A DNA stretch of 64,000 bases from Escherichia sp. E4742 (GTDB lineage: Bacteria > Pseudomonadota > Gammaproteobacteria > Enterobacterales > Enterobacteriaceae): contig NZ_CP040443.1 in NCBI RefSeq assembly GCF_005843885.1, positions 3,720,001-3,784,000 of the forward strand, given 5' to 3'. Shown in pieces: positions 16,965 through 26,195 of the stretch. Every line of letters begins with the position of its first letter. Position 1 is the first letter of the stretch. The notes beneath the pieces are model-generated. The model ran no database searches. It was not told the origin of the DNA and saw only the letters and a program-made list of their open reading frames with translations. The translations under genes were made by a program, and so were the position numbers.

Positions 16965-18007
16965 GCAGAACGCTTCGGCGCATAGGTTGAAATAAACCGC
17001 GCAATGGCTGGCCCCGTCAGCAAAATACTGAACAGACGCAGGGTTTGCATTGCCATGATAAACGCCATATCGGCATTGCTCCCTGCGGCGATGACCGCCA
17101 CCGTATCAAGTCCGCCGGGGCTGGTGGCGAGATAGGCGGTCATAAAATCAATATGCATAAACCGGGTCAGCCCCCACGCCATACCCGCACAAATAGCCAG
17201 CAGAGCAAAAATCGACAGCAGGATTTGCGGTAGCGGGCGTAATGCCCGCAGTAAGATTTGTTTATCGAAGCCCAGACCAATTCGCCAGCCAATCGCCATA
17301 TAAGCTATCGCCAGCAGCCATTCTGGCAGTTCAATCGTAATGAACTGACCTGACTGGAGCAACGCACCTGCCAGCATCGGGATAAGCATCGTGCCGGAAG
17401 GAATACGTAGCAGACATCCCACCGTACCGGCAACGACCGCGAGCAAAATCGTAAGCAGGAGATTAATGCTGACTGGCGGGAACCAGACGATCTGCTGATT
17501 AACCGCTTCAGCGTTATCGCCCAGAATCATCCGCGTAACCAGAACCGCAGCACCTGCGACAAACAGTACCCGCAGATATTGCATAAACGCCACCAGACGG
17601 ATATCTGCGCCGTAATCCTGCGCCATAGCGACCATAGCCGCCGCACCACCAGGCGAGGAGCCCCATGCGCCGGTATTACCCGGCAGCGAGCTATAGCGCA
17701 CCAATAACCAGCCCACGATGGCGCTGGAAAGCAACGTCACCAGTAAAATGGCTAACACAATCTGCCAGTTAACGGCCAGGGTGGTGAGAATCGAGCCGGT
17801 GAGGTTTTGCGCAATCATGCAGCCAAGAATGGCCTGCGCAGCAAGAAAAGCGGAGCGAGGGAGTTGCAGAGTTATTCCGCGCATACTGAAGATGATCCCG
17901 GCGATCATCGGTCCAAGCAGCAGCGCCGCCGGGAGATGAACCGCGAGGAAGCCAATAGAAAGGAGAAGTGATAGCACACATAACATTCCCCACTGCAAAA
18001 CTGGCAT
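16961..18007 (-). CDS. abrB: AbrB family inner-membrane protein
   Basis: A 348-residue membrane protein with about ten hydrophobic segments in two homologous halves, AbrB/duplicated-domain type. The repeated element is seen as SSLPGNTGAWGSSPGGAAAM and later AYLATSPGGLDTVAVIAAGS. K-12 AbrB was named as a regulator of aidB, but the fold suggests a transporter or channel and the substrate is unknown. Its stop codon overlaps that of convergent nei. Confidence 0.94.
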   Translation of the reverse strand: MPVLQWGMLCVLSLLLSIGFLAVHLPAALLLGPMIAGIIFSMRGITLQLPRSAFLAAQAILGCMIAQNLTGSILTTLAVNWQIVLAILLVTLLSSAIVGWLLVRYSSLPGNTGAWGSSPGGAAAMVAMAQDYGADIRLVAFMQYLRVLFVAGAAVLVTRMILGDNAEAVNQQIVWFPPVSINLLLTILLAVVAGTVGCLLRIPSGTMLIPMLAGALLQSGQFITIELPEWLLAIAYMAIGWRIGLGFDKQILLRALRPLPQILLSIFALLAICAGMAWGLTRFMHIDFMTAYLATSPGGLDTVAVIAAGSNADMAFIMAMQTLRLFSILLTGPAIARFISTYAPKRSA

Positions 18008-18159
18008 CCTTCGCTTCCCCTGTTATTTTATCTTTGGTGTATCGATACAGCATAAAGAAAGCCGGGGCTGGAAAAAATAACGGTAATCAAGGAAAAGGGG
18101 AAAATCAGTAATTATCTGAATGCGATACCCTTCTCGACTGAAAAGGGCATCATCTCGAT

Positions 18160-19221
18160 TCAGTTGTAGTTAATCTTAAAAAGCACCACTGTATCGAAGG
18201 GGCCTGCCTCGATGGATGTACCTGGTATGGATGACAATTCGGCGGTAAAGTTTTTTTCATAAACTAACATGTCGCTGGTGAAATCGGCATATTCGCTATA
18301 TTTATTGAAGGTGTAGGGTGAGGCATTTTCATCCAGTAACCGTAGCTTCAGTCCATTGCCAATCAGCAATGCCTTATCTTCTTCAACCAACGTTTCTTCG
18401 GTATAGAATGAGGAACTGACTTTAAATCCGTCGGTGCATTGATCGTTTTGGCTCTTGGTCGTTTTAATACTGAACGTTTTAGTCATGTTATGTCGCCGGA
18501 TATCCAGCACATTAAATTTACCAAAATCAATCACCTGGTTGGCAGGAGTAATGGCAAAGTTGACGCTGCAGTCCAGCACTCGAATGTTTTCCAGGCCGAT
18601 AATATGATATTTCAGGTTTTTGGCCGAGGGATCTTCGTTGACGCTGCCCGCGCCATCAAATTGTACGACAGTGTAATCGCTAAGGGTGCTTTGATAATCG
18701 TGCGGCGGCATTTCGCGAAGTTTGACGTACAGTCGCATACGCGCCATGAACGTTCGCGATTTACGAATATCTGTAGGATCACCAGAGCAAATTTTATTTT
18801 GCCATCCCATAGCGATAATTTGCTCTGGCGTATACATGTCAATTTTTTTACTGTCGATACATTGGTTAGTATCGATACGGCTTTTTCCGAGGCTGGCGTC
18901 ATAATCAGCGCCGTTATAGGTTACACCGAGCTGATAGTACCGATCCTGCATGCCGGGGTAAGGGTTTACCCAAGCGTACACATGCTCACTTTCGAAATCA
19001 CCGTTGGTATTGTTATCACAATAGACGGGGATTTTAATATCATCGGATTCCCAGATTTTATCTCCCGGTTTGGCGTTAGCCGGGACGGCGAATGGCATAA
19101 TCGTTTCTGATTTTTCCACTGCGCCGCCTGAGGCGCCAAAATAACAGTCCAGCGCCAACGCGTTTTTTAAGGGCAGAAATAACAAGCAGGCAATGAGTAA
19201 CAGTCCTTTGCTTATACTCAT
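18160..19221 (-). CDS. ybgO: Fimbrial adhesin-like protein YbgO
   Basis: A 353-residue exported protein with signal peptide MSISKGLLLIACLLFLPLKNALA. It is the last gene of a chaperone-usher cluster and overlaps ybgP by four bases. Its length, roughly double a pilin, and a C-terminal pilin-like part ending TVVLFKINYN suggest a tip adhesin or two-domain minor subunit. Paired cysteines (DCYFGASG, CDNNTNG, CIDSKK, CSGD, DCSVNF, CTDG) fit disulfide-bonded fimbrial domains. The receptor is unknown. Confidence 0.92.
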   Translation of the reverse strand: MSISKGLLLIACLLFLPLKNALALDCYFGASGGAVEKSETIMPFAVPANAKPGDKIWESDDIKIPVYCDNNTNGDFESEHVYAWVNPYPGMQDRYYQLGVTYNGADYDASLGKSRIDTNQCIDSKKIDMYTPEQIIAMGWQNKICSGDPTDIRKSRTFMARMRLYVKLREMPPHDYQSTLSDYTVVQFDGAGSVNEDPSAKNLKYHIIGLENIRVLDCSVNFAITPANQVIDFGKFNVLDIRRHNMTKTFSIKTTKSQNDQCTDGFKVSSSFYTEETLVEEDKALLIGNGLKLRLLDENASPYTFNKYSEYADFTSDMLVYEKNFTAELSSIPGTSIEAGPFDTVVLFKINYN

Positions 19222-19952
19222 TGTTTATCCTCCACCACGCGCTGCATTTTGCATTGCCCCTGACAGTTGAGCGTCGTCATACGTAACGCGCCATAGTCAT
19301 CCATATAGCCAAGATAAAACTGGTTGCCGTTATAGTTACCCGTACTGGCGATTGCCGAAGCAAAAGGCGCTATGAGCGTACTTTTAAAGCCGGGCAGAAT
19401 GCCTTTTTGATCGCGGCCAAGATAGGCGATGGTCAGGTAATAAGGGGTCGGGTTTTTCAGGGTAAGCTGATTATTCTGCTGGCTGACCTGTAACTGTAAT
19501 TCCACATGCTCGCCCGATTTTTTGCGTAATCCGGCGGGCCGCCAGAACAACTTTATACGGCTCTGGATAGCAACCTGAAGAATGGCATGACCGGTTGCTT
19601 TTTCCGGGGCAGGGGGGATCTCGCGCAGATTATAGTAAAACAGCGACTCACGATCGGTCGGCAATTGGCTGGTGGAAGATTGCTTGACAATACGCGCCTG
19701 CGATGTCGCTTTCGCTTCCAGACGTTGGATTGGCGGCAAGGCTACGAGGAAATCATCGCTTTTATCCCCTTTGTCATTTTCTATCCATGAGTATGCGAGA
19801 TAGGGAAGTTTATCGCTGCGATTTTCTATCCGCAGGCTGGTCGCTTTATCTTTGGCGTTAAACACGATACGAGTGCGATCGGGCTGTAAGGCGGCATTGC
19901 TGCATAAGCTCGCGATCAGCAGAATAAGGGGCATTCCTTTAAAAATTGTCAT
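19218..19952 (-). CDS. ybgP: Periplasmic fimbrial chaperone YbgP
   Basis: A 244-residue PapD-like chaperone. It has a signal peptide (MTIFKGMPLILLIASLCSNAAL), the strand with alternating residues and the Arg of DRTRIVFNAKDKATSLRIEN, and the family signature FYYNLREIPPAPEK followed by AIQSRIKLFWRP. The second domain ends with a Cys pair (LNCQGQCKMQR). It holds pilin subunits by donor-strand complementation and delivers them to YbgQ, whose gene stops 14 bases upstream. Confidence 0.95.
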   Translation of the reverse strand: MTIFKGMPLILLIASLCSNAALQPDRTRIVFNAKDKATSLRIENRSDKLPYLAYSWIENDKGDKSDDFLVALPPIQRLEAKATSQARIVKQSSTSQLPTDRESLFYYNLREIPPAPEKATGHAILQVAIQSRIKLFWRPAGLRKKSGEHVELQLQVSQQNNQLTLKNPTPYYLTIAYLGRDQKGILPGFKSTLIAPFASAIASTGNYNGNQFYLGYMDDYGALRMTTLNCQGQCKMQRVVEDKQ

Positions 19953-19966
19953 TGTCTTTTCCTTAA

Positions 19967-22426
19967 TTAATGACAGGGGAGAATCAAACGTTTACTCATA
20001 TCTTCCAGGTGCTGAGGAAGCTGAATTAAACAACGCTGTTTATCACCCCAAAGTATTGTGAATCGCTGACTTTCACCCACACCACTTAACCAGGCGTGGC
20101 CATCTTCCCCCACCATTCCGACGCTGATTCCGCTTCCTTCTTGCCGGATATCGGCGCCGAGTGGCGGGAAATGACCGCTGGAGTCGCGGATGATGACGTT
20201 GACATCTTTTCCAGAACGTGAAGCCAGCGCTTTATAGCCGATTGCTCCTTCCGTCCAGGTTTCTTTGACCACGTTTTCGGATACTGTCACGCCGTCGGGC
20301 AAGTCGTTCATATTGACCGCGACAGTCGAGGGTTGGTAGCTGGAGACAAACGGTACGACCGCAATGCCAAAGCGGTTGGTGTAGTCGAGATTACCCTGAA
20401 TCGGAATGTCGGCAACACCGTCTGTACTAACCATAAGACGAGGTTCGTTGGTGGAGCTACGGCGATGAAACGCAGCGCCAAAGCGTGTAGCAGTAAAGGA
20501 ACCACTCCAGCTGGTGCTGGCAGAGCTGTAATCATTAGCGGCGTACGTGCCAGACAGATCCCACTCGCCCGCAGAACTAAGATGCTGATAATTGCCGCTA
20601 ACCTGTGCGCCATTGTCAGGGCGGTCAGATTGCAGGCCGGTTGATATTCCCCAACTGTTACGGTCATCCAGGGTATCGTTCCACGACATGCGGTGCGAGG
20701 TGCTATTTTTACTGTCCTGCATGTCATAACCAATGCGGCCACCGTTACCAATAGGCAATGAAATGGACAGGTAAATCTGGTTATCACGAGCTTTGTCTTC
20801 GTAATGCGTGGTGTTAAATGAGGTTGAGACGGAAATATCTTTCCAGTCACCGATATCGACGTTGAAGCCAGCGGTAATATTGGCGGTGGTGGAAGACTCC
20901 GCATTCCACCAGGTTTGACGCAACACGTTGACGTACAGGTTGAGATTCAGCGGTGTAATGGGTTGCCCGGCGGAAAGGCTGATTGTCTTTTTTTCATCCT
21001 GAGCATCAGCGTCATTGTATTTATGGTCGATATAATTGGCGTAGCTATGGAAATGGCGATCGGAGAAACGATACGCCGCTATCGAAAGAAGACTGTCGGT
21101 GGCATCTATCCGTTTACTGTAGTTGAAGCGATAACTGTAACCTTTCTCGTCCGGTTGATTATCAAAACGACTTTTAGCCCAGGTGACGTCAAAGGAGAGC
21201 GCCCCCAGCCACAGCATATTTTGCCCGATACCCAGCGCGCCAGAATGATAATCGTCCCCGGCGAGAATCAACCCGCCATACAGTGAAGTATTGGAGAGCA
21301 TCCCCCAGGAAACTTCATTACTTAAAAACGTTTCGTTTTCAGTATGATGAGACAAAGAAGGACGCGGACGACCCGCAGCAAGTTTATAACGTACCTGCCC
21401 CTGGCGGGTCAGAAAAGGCGTTGACGCTGCGGATACCTGGAAATTATTAACCCGGCCATCTTCCTCCGTCACTTTGACATCCAGTGTGCCTTGAACTGAC
21501 TGATTCAGGTCATCAATGATAAACGGGCCTGGCGGGACTTTTTTCTGATAAATAACGCGTCCGGTATGGCTTATGGTGACGGTGGCGTTAGTTTGCGCCA
21601 CGCCGCTAATTTGTGGTGCGTATCCGCGTAATTCCCAGGGAAGCATTCGGTCATCGCTGGTCAGGGCTGCACCGGTATACGAAAAACCGTCAAAAATATT
21701 GGAGCTGAGATCGGTTTCGCCAAGGGTTAATCTGGAGCCTATTTGTGGTAGCGGGCGAAACAGATAGGTTCGGGAAATAGCTCCGGATTGATTGTGCACA
21801 TCACCATTGTCGGACTGGTTGAGCTGGTAATCGCTACGCAACCGCCATGCTCCGACGTTAATACCCGTTGTACCGTAAGCATTCAGATTGGTATTACTGC
21901 TCCCTTCCTGCGGGCGATAAGTACTGGCAAACAGGTTGTAGTCCAGCAAGATACCCGAAACTCCGGCATCCCATGTTTCAGGCGGCGCCCAGTTGTCGGA
22001 ATGCCATGCCAGCCAGGCTTGTGGAATCGTGATGTTAAGTTGTTGGTTGGTCTGATCAAAAGTAAAGTTGATTTCCGGCAGGTCGCTAAAATCGAAACAC
22101 TGATTAACCTGCGGCAATGTCTGGCGGATTTTTTCTTTAAGGCCAAATTTACCCAACAGGGAATCATTGATACAAGGAATTGTTTTGTCATTGGCTTTTT
22201 GCCAGTGAATAGTTTGCCCACTGCTGATTTGAATATTATTAACAACGACGCTAACAAAATAATCACCGGGAACGATAGCGCCTTTTTCATTGAGCAGAGA
22301 AATATCAACGCTATCGCGCATCGATTTATCAAGGACATTAAGGTTAAACTCCACTGCCAATGCAGAGGGGATAGCCATTGTCAGGCAGGATAAAACAGTA
22401 AGTCGGTAAATATTCACGGCATCCAT
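19967..22426 (-). CDS. ybgQ: Outer-membrane fimbrial usher YbgQ
   Basis: An intact 819-residue usher of the FimD/PapC family that translocates and assembles pilins through the outer membrane. It has a signal peptide (VLSCLTMAIPSALA), the N-terminal periplasmic domain (VEFNLNVLDKSM), a 24-strand pore region with LPWELRGYAPQISGVAQTNA and GPFIIDDL, and the two C-terminal periplasmic domains ending KRLILPCH with a Cys pair. The start could be the ATG at 22426 or a GTG three codons later, each with only a partial ribosome site. Compared with the K-12 protein as I remember it, there are many scattered substitutions, more than in the neighbouring housekeeping genes. Confidence 0.94.
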   Translation of the reverse strand: MDAVNIYRLTVLSCLTMAIPSALAVEFNLNVLDKSMRDSVDISLLNEKGAIVPGDYFVSVVVNNIQISSGQTIHWQKANDKTIPCINDSLLGKFGLKEKIRQTLPQVNQCFDFSDLPEINFTFDQTNQQLNITIPQAWLAWHSDNWAPPETWDAGVSGILLDYNLFASTYRPQEGSSNTNLNAYGTTGINVGAWRLRSDYQLNQSDNGDVHNQSGAISRTYLFRPLPQIGSRLTLGETDLSSNIFDGFSYTGAALTSDDRMLPWELRGYAPQISGVAQTNATVTISHTGRVIYQKKVPPGPFIIDDLNQSVQGTLDVKVTEEDGRVNNFQVSAASTPFLTRQGQVRYKLAAGRPRPSLSHHTENETFLSNEVSWGMLSNTSLYGGLILAGDDYHSGALGIGQNMLWLGALSFDVTWAKSRFDNQPDEKGYSYRFNYSKRIDATDSLLSIAAYRFSDRHFHSYANYIDHKYNDADAQDEKKTISLSAGQPITPLNLNLYVNVLRQTWWNAESSTTANITAGFNVDIGDWKDISVSTSFNTTHYEDKARDNQIYLSISLPIGNGGRIGYDMQDSKNSTSHRMSWNDTLDDRNSWGISTGLQSDRPDNGAQVSGNYQHLSSAGEWDLSGTYAANDYSSASTSWSGSFTATRFGAAFHRRSSTNEPRLMVSTDGVADIPIQGNLDYTNRFGIAVVPFVSSYQPSTVAVNMNDLPDGVTVSENVVKETWTEGAIGYKALASRSGKDVNVIIRDSSGHFPPLGADIRQEGSGISVGMVGEDGHAWLSGVGESQRFTILWGDKQRCLIQLPQHLEDMSKRLILPCH

Positions 22427-22526
22427 ACCTGGTAAATATTTGAAGAAAGGCGGCTAACTTGCCGCCGTAATACATTTAATCACTCAAGCAGTCATATGCA
22501 TAGATTAAAATATGACGACACTATGA

Positions 22527-23093
22527 TTATTTATAATCCAGAACATAGGTTGCGTTAGCGGTGACTTCACCAGCAGTCACAGGAGTACCGTTATCAATCT
22601 GCTCCATCCAGGCGAAGAAGTTCAGGGTTTGTTCTGTGGCTGTTGGTTCCAGCCCAATATCTGGACTTGCTGTGCCGAGGACAATAGGGGATTGATCTTT
22701 GTTCATTAAGCGTACGCCAACACCTGTGGCTTCACCAGCGCTGGTGTTACTGAGCATCGGGGAGGCTCCCGTGGTTTTCGCCGAACTATCAAAGGTTACT
22801 GCGACTTTTGATATCGGGGAACCTGAACCGTTATCTGAGTTAGGCAGGTCACAGTTAACTAAATGAATATCGACGGGCGTCAATGCGCTGTGATGATCCT
22901 GGTTGATGCGGTTTTTGGTCACCTCACCAAGATTTACTTGTTTATCAAGGTCTTCCTGTTTAATTTCACAAGGCGCTTCAATAACTTCGCCTTTAAAGTG
23001 AATTTCACCAGAGCCTTCATCGGCAGCATAAACAGGCGCAGTGAACAGCAGAGATACGGCCAATGCGGCCAGTGTTTTTTGTCCTTTAAACAT
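22527..23093 (-). CDS. ybgD: Major fimbrial subunit-like protein YbgD
   Basis: A 188-residue type 1-like pilin. The start at 23093 gives a signal peptide (MFKGQKTLAALAVSLLFTAPVYA) and has AAAGGA before it; upstream in-frame codons would add 40 residues without signal character. Pilin traits are GEIHFKGEVIEAPCEI, the second Cys in HLVNCDLP, and the C-terminal TANATYVLDYK with the penultimate Tyr recognised by chaperones. It is the first gene of the cluster; the usher follows after 100 bases. K-12 expresses this set poorly under laboratory conditions. Confidence 0.95.
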   Translation of the reverse strand: MFKGQKTLAALAVSLLFTAPVYAADEGSGEIHFKGEVIEAPCEIKQEDLDKQVNLGEVTKNRINQDHHSALTPVDIHLVNCDLPNSDNGSGSPISKVAVTFDSSAKTTGASPMLSNTSAGEATGVGVRLMNKDQSPIVLGTASPDIGLEPTATEQTLNFFAWMEQIDNGTPVTAGEVTANATYVLDYK

Positions 23094-23473
23094 AACAGAG
23101 TCCTTTAAGGTAATAGAAAAATAGTATAGCTCTACCAGATTATCTGATTTTGCGTGCGGAATGTTTTTAGTTTTGCTTAAAAATATATTTAGTTTTATTA
23201 AATGCAAATGCAATTAATTGGTGCGGTGAATTAATAAGGCGTAGAAAACAGAAGTGAATTATGGATATGCATAATATTCAGTGAATTATAAACAGGGCGG
23301 AGAGGCTAATTATTATTAAAAAGATATTCCATTGGTTGCTATTTGAGCTGTTTGTTTTTTATTCTGTTTCCGGTTTTTGATTTTATTTTTACAATTTTTT
23401 ATGCTTAAACCAACAAAAAATAACCCGCCATATAAAAGGCGGGTTAAATGATTTACTGCTCAGCAATCAACGA
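23094..23473. promoter_or_regulatory. ybgD upstream region and end of gltA transcript
   Basis: A 380-base AT-rich gap upstream of ybgD and downstream of gltA, both read leftward. The half nearest ybgD (about 23094-23400) is very AT-rich with many TATAAT-like hexamers, as in H-NS-silenced fimbrial promoters, and I cannot single out one promoter. The end near gltA holds its terminator. Confidence 0.6.
23415..23445 (-). terminator. gltA intrinsic terminator
   Basis: Perfect 8-base stem AACCCGCC / GGCGGGTT with an 8-base loop. On the minus strand it is followed by A and six T residues, 29 bases after the gltA stop. Confidence 0.93.
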
Positions 23474-24757
23474 TTAACGCTTGATATCGCTTTTAAAGTC
23501 GCGTTTTTCATAACCGGTGTAAAGCTGACGCGGACGTGCAATCTTCATGCCGTCACTGTGCATTTCGCTCCAGTGAGCGATCCAGCCGACGGTACGGGCC
23601 ATAGCGAAGATGACGGTGAACATGGAAGACGGAATGCCCATCGCTTTCAGAATGATACCAGAGTAGAAATCGACGTTCGGGTAGAGTTTCTTCTCGATAA
23701 AGTACGGGTCGTTCAGCGCGATGTTTTCCAACTCCATGGCCACTTCCAGCAGGTCATCTTTGGTGCCCAGCTCTTTCAGGACTTCATGGCAGGTTTCACG
23801 CATTACGGTGGCGCGCGGGTCGTAATTTTTGTATACGCGGTGACCGAAGCCCATCAGACGGAAAGAGTCATTTTTATCTTTCGCACGACGAACAAATTCC
23901 GGAATGTGTTTAACCGAGCTGATTTCTTCCAGCATTTTCAGTGCAGCTTCGTTGGCGCCGCCGTGAGCTGGCCCCCACAGCGAAGCAATACCTGCTGCGA
24001 TACAAGCAAACGGGTTTGCGCCCGAAGAACCTGCGGTACGTACGGTAGAAGTAGAGGCGTTCTGTTCGTGGTCAGCGTGCAGGATCAGAATGCGGTCCAT
24101 TGCACGTTCCAGAATTGGATTGACTTCATACGGCTCGCACGGCGTGGAGAACATCATGTGCAGGAAGTTACCGGCGTAGGAGAGGTCATTACGCGGGTAA
24201 ACAAATGGCTGCCCGATGGAGTATTTGTAGCACATTGCTGCCATTGTCGGCATTTTCGACAACAGGCGGAACGCGGCGATTTCACGATGGCGCGGGTTAT
24301 TGACGTCCAGAGAGTCATGATAAAACGCCGCCAGCGCACCGGTAATACCGCACATTACCGCCATCGGATGCGAGTCACGACGGAAAGCGTGGAACAGACG
24401 GGTGATCTGTTCGTGGATCATGGTATGACGAGTTACTGTAGTTTTGAATTCGTCATACTGTTCCTGGGTTGGTTTTTCACCATTCAACAGGATGTAGCAA
24501 ACTTCCAGGTAGTTAGAATCGGTTGCCAGCTGATCGATCGGGAAGCCACGATGCAGCAAAATACCTTCATCACCATCAATAAAAGTAATTTTAGATTCGC
24601 AGGATGCGGTTGAAGTGAAACCAGGGTCAAAGGTGAATACGCCTTTTGAGCCAAGCGTACGGATATCGATAACATCTTGACCTAGCGTGCCTTTCAGCAC
24701 ATCCAGTTCAACAGCTGTGTTCCCATTGAGGGTGAGTTTTGCTTTTGTATCAGCCAT
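23474..24757 (-). CDS. gltA: Citrate synthase, type II
   Basis: A 427-residue hexameric, NADH-inhibited citrate synthase that condenses acetyl-CoA with oxaloacetate at the entry of the TCA cycle. Catalytic His residues are visible in GPAHGGANEA and MGFGHRVYKNYDPRA, and the catalytic Asp in PNVDFYSGI. HADHEQNASTSTVRTAGSSG is the substrate loop. Length equals K-12. It is divergent from sdhC across a 707-base shared control region. Confidence 0.99.
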   Translation of the reverse strand: MADTKAKLTLNGNTAVELDVLKGTLGQDVIDIRTLGSKGVFTFDPGFTSTASCESKITFIDGDEGILLHRGFPIDQLATDSNYLEVCYILLNGEKPTQEQYDEFKTTVTRHTMIHEQITRLFHAFRRDSHPMAVMCGITGALAAFYHDSLDVNNPRHREIAAFRLLSKMPTMAAMCYKYSIGQPFVYPRNDLSYAGNFLHMMFSTPCEPYEVNPILERAMDRILILHADHEQNASTSTVRTAGSSGANPFACIAAGIASLWGPAHGGANEAALKMLEEISSVKHIPEFVRRAKDKNDSFRLMGFGHRVYKNYDPRATVMRETCHEVLKELGTKDDLLEVAMELENIALNDPYFIEKKLYPNVDFYSGIILKAMGIPSSMFTVIFAMARTVGWIAHWSEMHSDGMKIARPRQLYTGYEKRDFKSDIKR

Positions 24758-25155
24758 TTAAGGTCTCCTTAGCGCCTTATTGCATAAGACTGCCGGAACT
24801 TAAATTTGCCTTCGCACATCAACCTGGCTTTACCCGTTTGTTATTTGGCTCGCCGCTCTGTGGGAGAGAGGAAACCTGGGTACAGAGCTCTGGGCGCTTG
24901 CAGGTAAAGAATTCATTGATGACGAATAAACGGCGAATCAAGCACTTAGCAATCCGAATTGTTAAACCTGTCTATCACTAATAACTGTCTCGAATGGATT
25001 GGTCAATACTTCCACACTGTTACATAAGTTAATCTTCGGTGAAATAGTGACCCCATAACTTTTACGCATTATATGCTTTTCCTAGTAATGTTTGTAACAA
25101 CTTTGTTGAATGATTGTCAAATACGATGGTTAAAAATTAAATAAATGTTGTTATC

Positions 25156-25169
25156 GTGACCCAGATCAC
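25156..25169 (+). promoter_or_regulatory. CRP-type site upstream of sdhC
   Basis: GTGA-CCCAGA-TCAC is a good match to the CRP half-sites with 6-base spacing. It lies about 75-90 bases before the predicted sdhC start of transcription, the usual class I range. Confidence 0.75.
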
Positions 25170-25207
25170 TGTTCTGGATAAAACCAGACAAACTATATGT
25201 AGGTTAA

Positions 25208-25236
25208 TTGTAATGATTTTGTGAACAGCCTATACT
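25208..25236 (+). promoter_or_regulatory. sdhC promoter
   Basis: TTGTAA (25208-25213), a 17-base spacer, and TATACT (25231-25236). The expected start near 25243-25246 is about 219 bases before the sdhC ATG, as known in K-12. Confidence 0.8.
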
Positions 25237-25464
25237 GCCGCCAGGTCTCCGGAACACCCTGCAATCCCGAGCCACCCAGCGTTGTAACGTGTCGTTTTCG
25301 CATCTGGAAGCAGTGTTTTGCATGACGCGCAGTTATAGAAAGGACGCTGTCTGACCCGCAAGCAGACCGGAGGAAGGAAATCCCGACGTCTCCAGGTAAC
25401 AGAAAGTTATCCTCTGTACCCGTAGTCCCCAGGGAATAATAAGAACAGCATGTGGGCGTTATTC

Positions 25465-25854
25465 ATGATAAGAAATGTGAAAAAACAAAGACCTGTTAAT
25501 CTGGACCTACAGACCATCCGGTTCCCCATCACGGCGATAGCGTCCATTCTTCATCGCGTTTCCGGTGTGATTACGTTTGTTGCAGTGGGCATCCTGCTGT
25601 GGCTTCTGGGTACCAGCCTCTCTTCCCCTGAAGGTTTCGAGCAAGCTTCCGCCATTATGGGCAGCTTCTTCGTGAAATTTATCATGTGGGGCATCCTTAC
25701 CGCTCTGGCATATCACGTCGTCGTAGGTATTCGCCACATGATGATGGATTTTGGCTATCTGGAAGAAACATTCGAAGCGGGTAAACGCTCTGCCAAAGTC
25801 TCTTTTGTCATTACTGTCGTGCTTTCAATTCTTGCAGGAGTCCTCGTATGGTAA
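25465..25854 (+). CDS. sdhC: Succinate dehydrogenase cytochrome b556 subunit
   Basis: A 129-residue membrane subunit of complex II with three transmembrane helices. It helps hold heme b and the ubiquinone site with SdhD. HRVSGVITF carries the quinone-site Ser/Arg region and VVVGIRHMMMD carries the axial heme His. The start MIRNVKKQRPVNL at 25465 matches the K-12 length; an ATG at 25450 would add five residues. It overlaps sdhD by seven bases. Confidence 0.98.
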   Translation: MIRNVKKQRPVNLDLQTIRFPITAIASILHRVSGVITFVAVGILLWLLGTSLSSPEGFEQASAIMGSFFVKFIMWGILTALAYHVVVGIRHMMMDFGYLEETFEAGKRSAKVSFVITVVLSILAGVLVW

Positions 25855-26195
25855 GCAACGCTTCCGCATTAGGACGCAATGGCGTACATGATTTCATCCT
25901 CGTTCGCGCTACTGCTATCGTCCTGACGCTTTACATCATTTATATGGTCGGTTTTTTTGCTATCAGTGGCGAACTGACATATGACGTCTGGATTGGTTTC
26001 TTTGCCTCTGCGTTCACTAAAGTCTTCACTCTGCTGGCACTGTTTTCGATTTTGATCCATGCCTGGATCGGCATGTGGCAGGTGTTGACCGACTACGTTA
26101 AACCATTGGCCGTGCGCCTGATTCTGCAACTGGTAATTGTCGTTGCACTGGTGGTTTACGTGATTTATGGATTCGTTGTGGTGTGGGGTGTGTGA
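25848..26195 (+). CDS. sdhD: Succinate dehydrogenase membrane anchor subunit
   Basis: A 115-residue hydrophobic protein with three membrane helices that anchors SdhAB and shares the heme b/quinone pocket with SdhC. HAWIGMWQVLTDYVKP contains the heme-ligand His and quinone-site Tyr. It overlaps sdhC, and its TGA shares one base with the ATG of sdhA. Confidence 0.98.
   Translation: MVSNASALGRNGVHDFILVRATAIVLTLYIIYMVGFFAISGELTYDVWIGFFASAFTKVFTLLALFSILIHAWIGMWQVLTDYVKPLAVRLILQLVIVVALVVYVIYGFVVVWGV

Larger units (their letters stand above)
24758..25464. promoter_or_regulatory. gltA-sdhC divergent control region
   Basis: This 707-base gap holds the promoters of gltA (leftward) and sdhC (rightward). 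On the sdhC side there is a clear CRP-type site and a sigma-70 promoter, listed separately, followed by a leader of about 220 bases. TAAC/GTTAAT-type repeats around 25003-25030 and 25133-25212 are where ArcA would be expected from K-12 knowledge. In K-12 the sdhC leader is also a target of the small RNAs RyhB and Spot 42. I see no gene in it. Confidence 0.8.
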
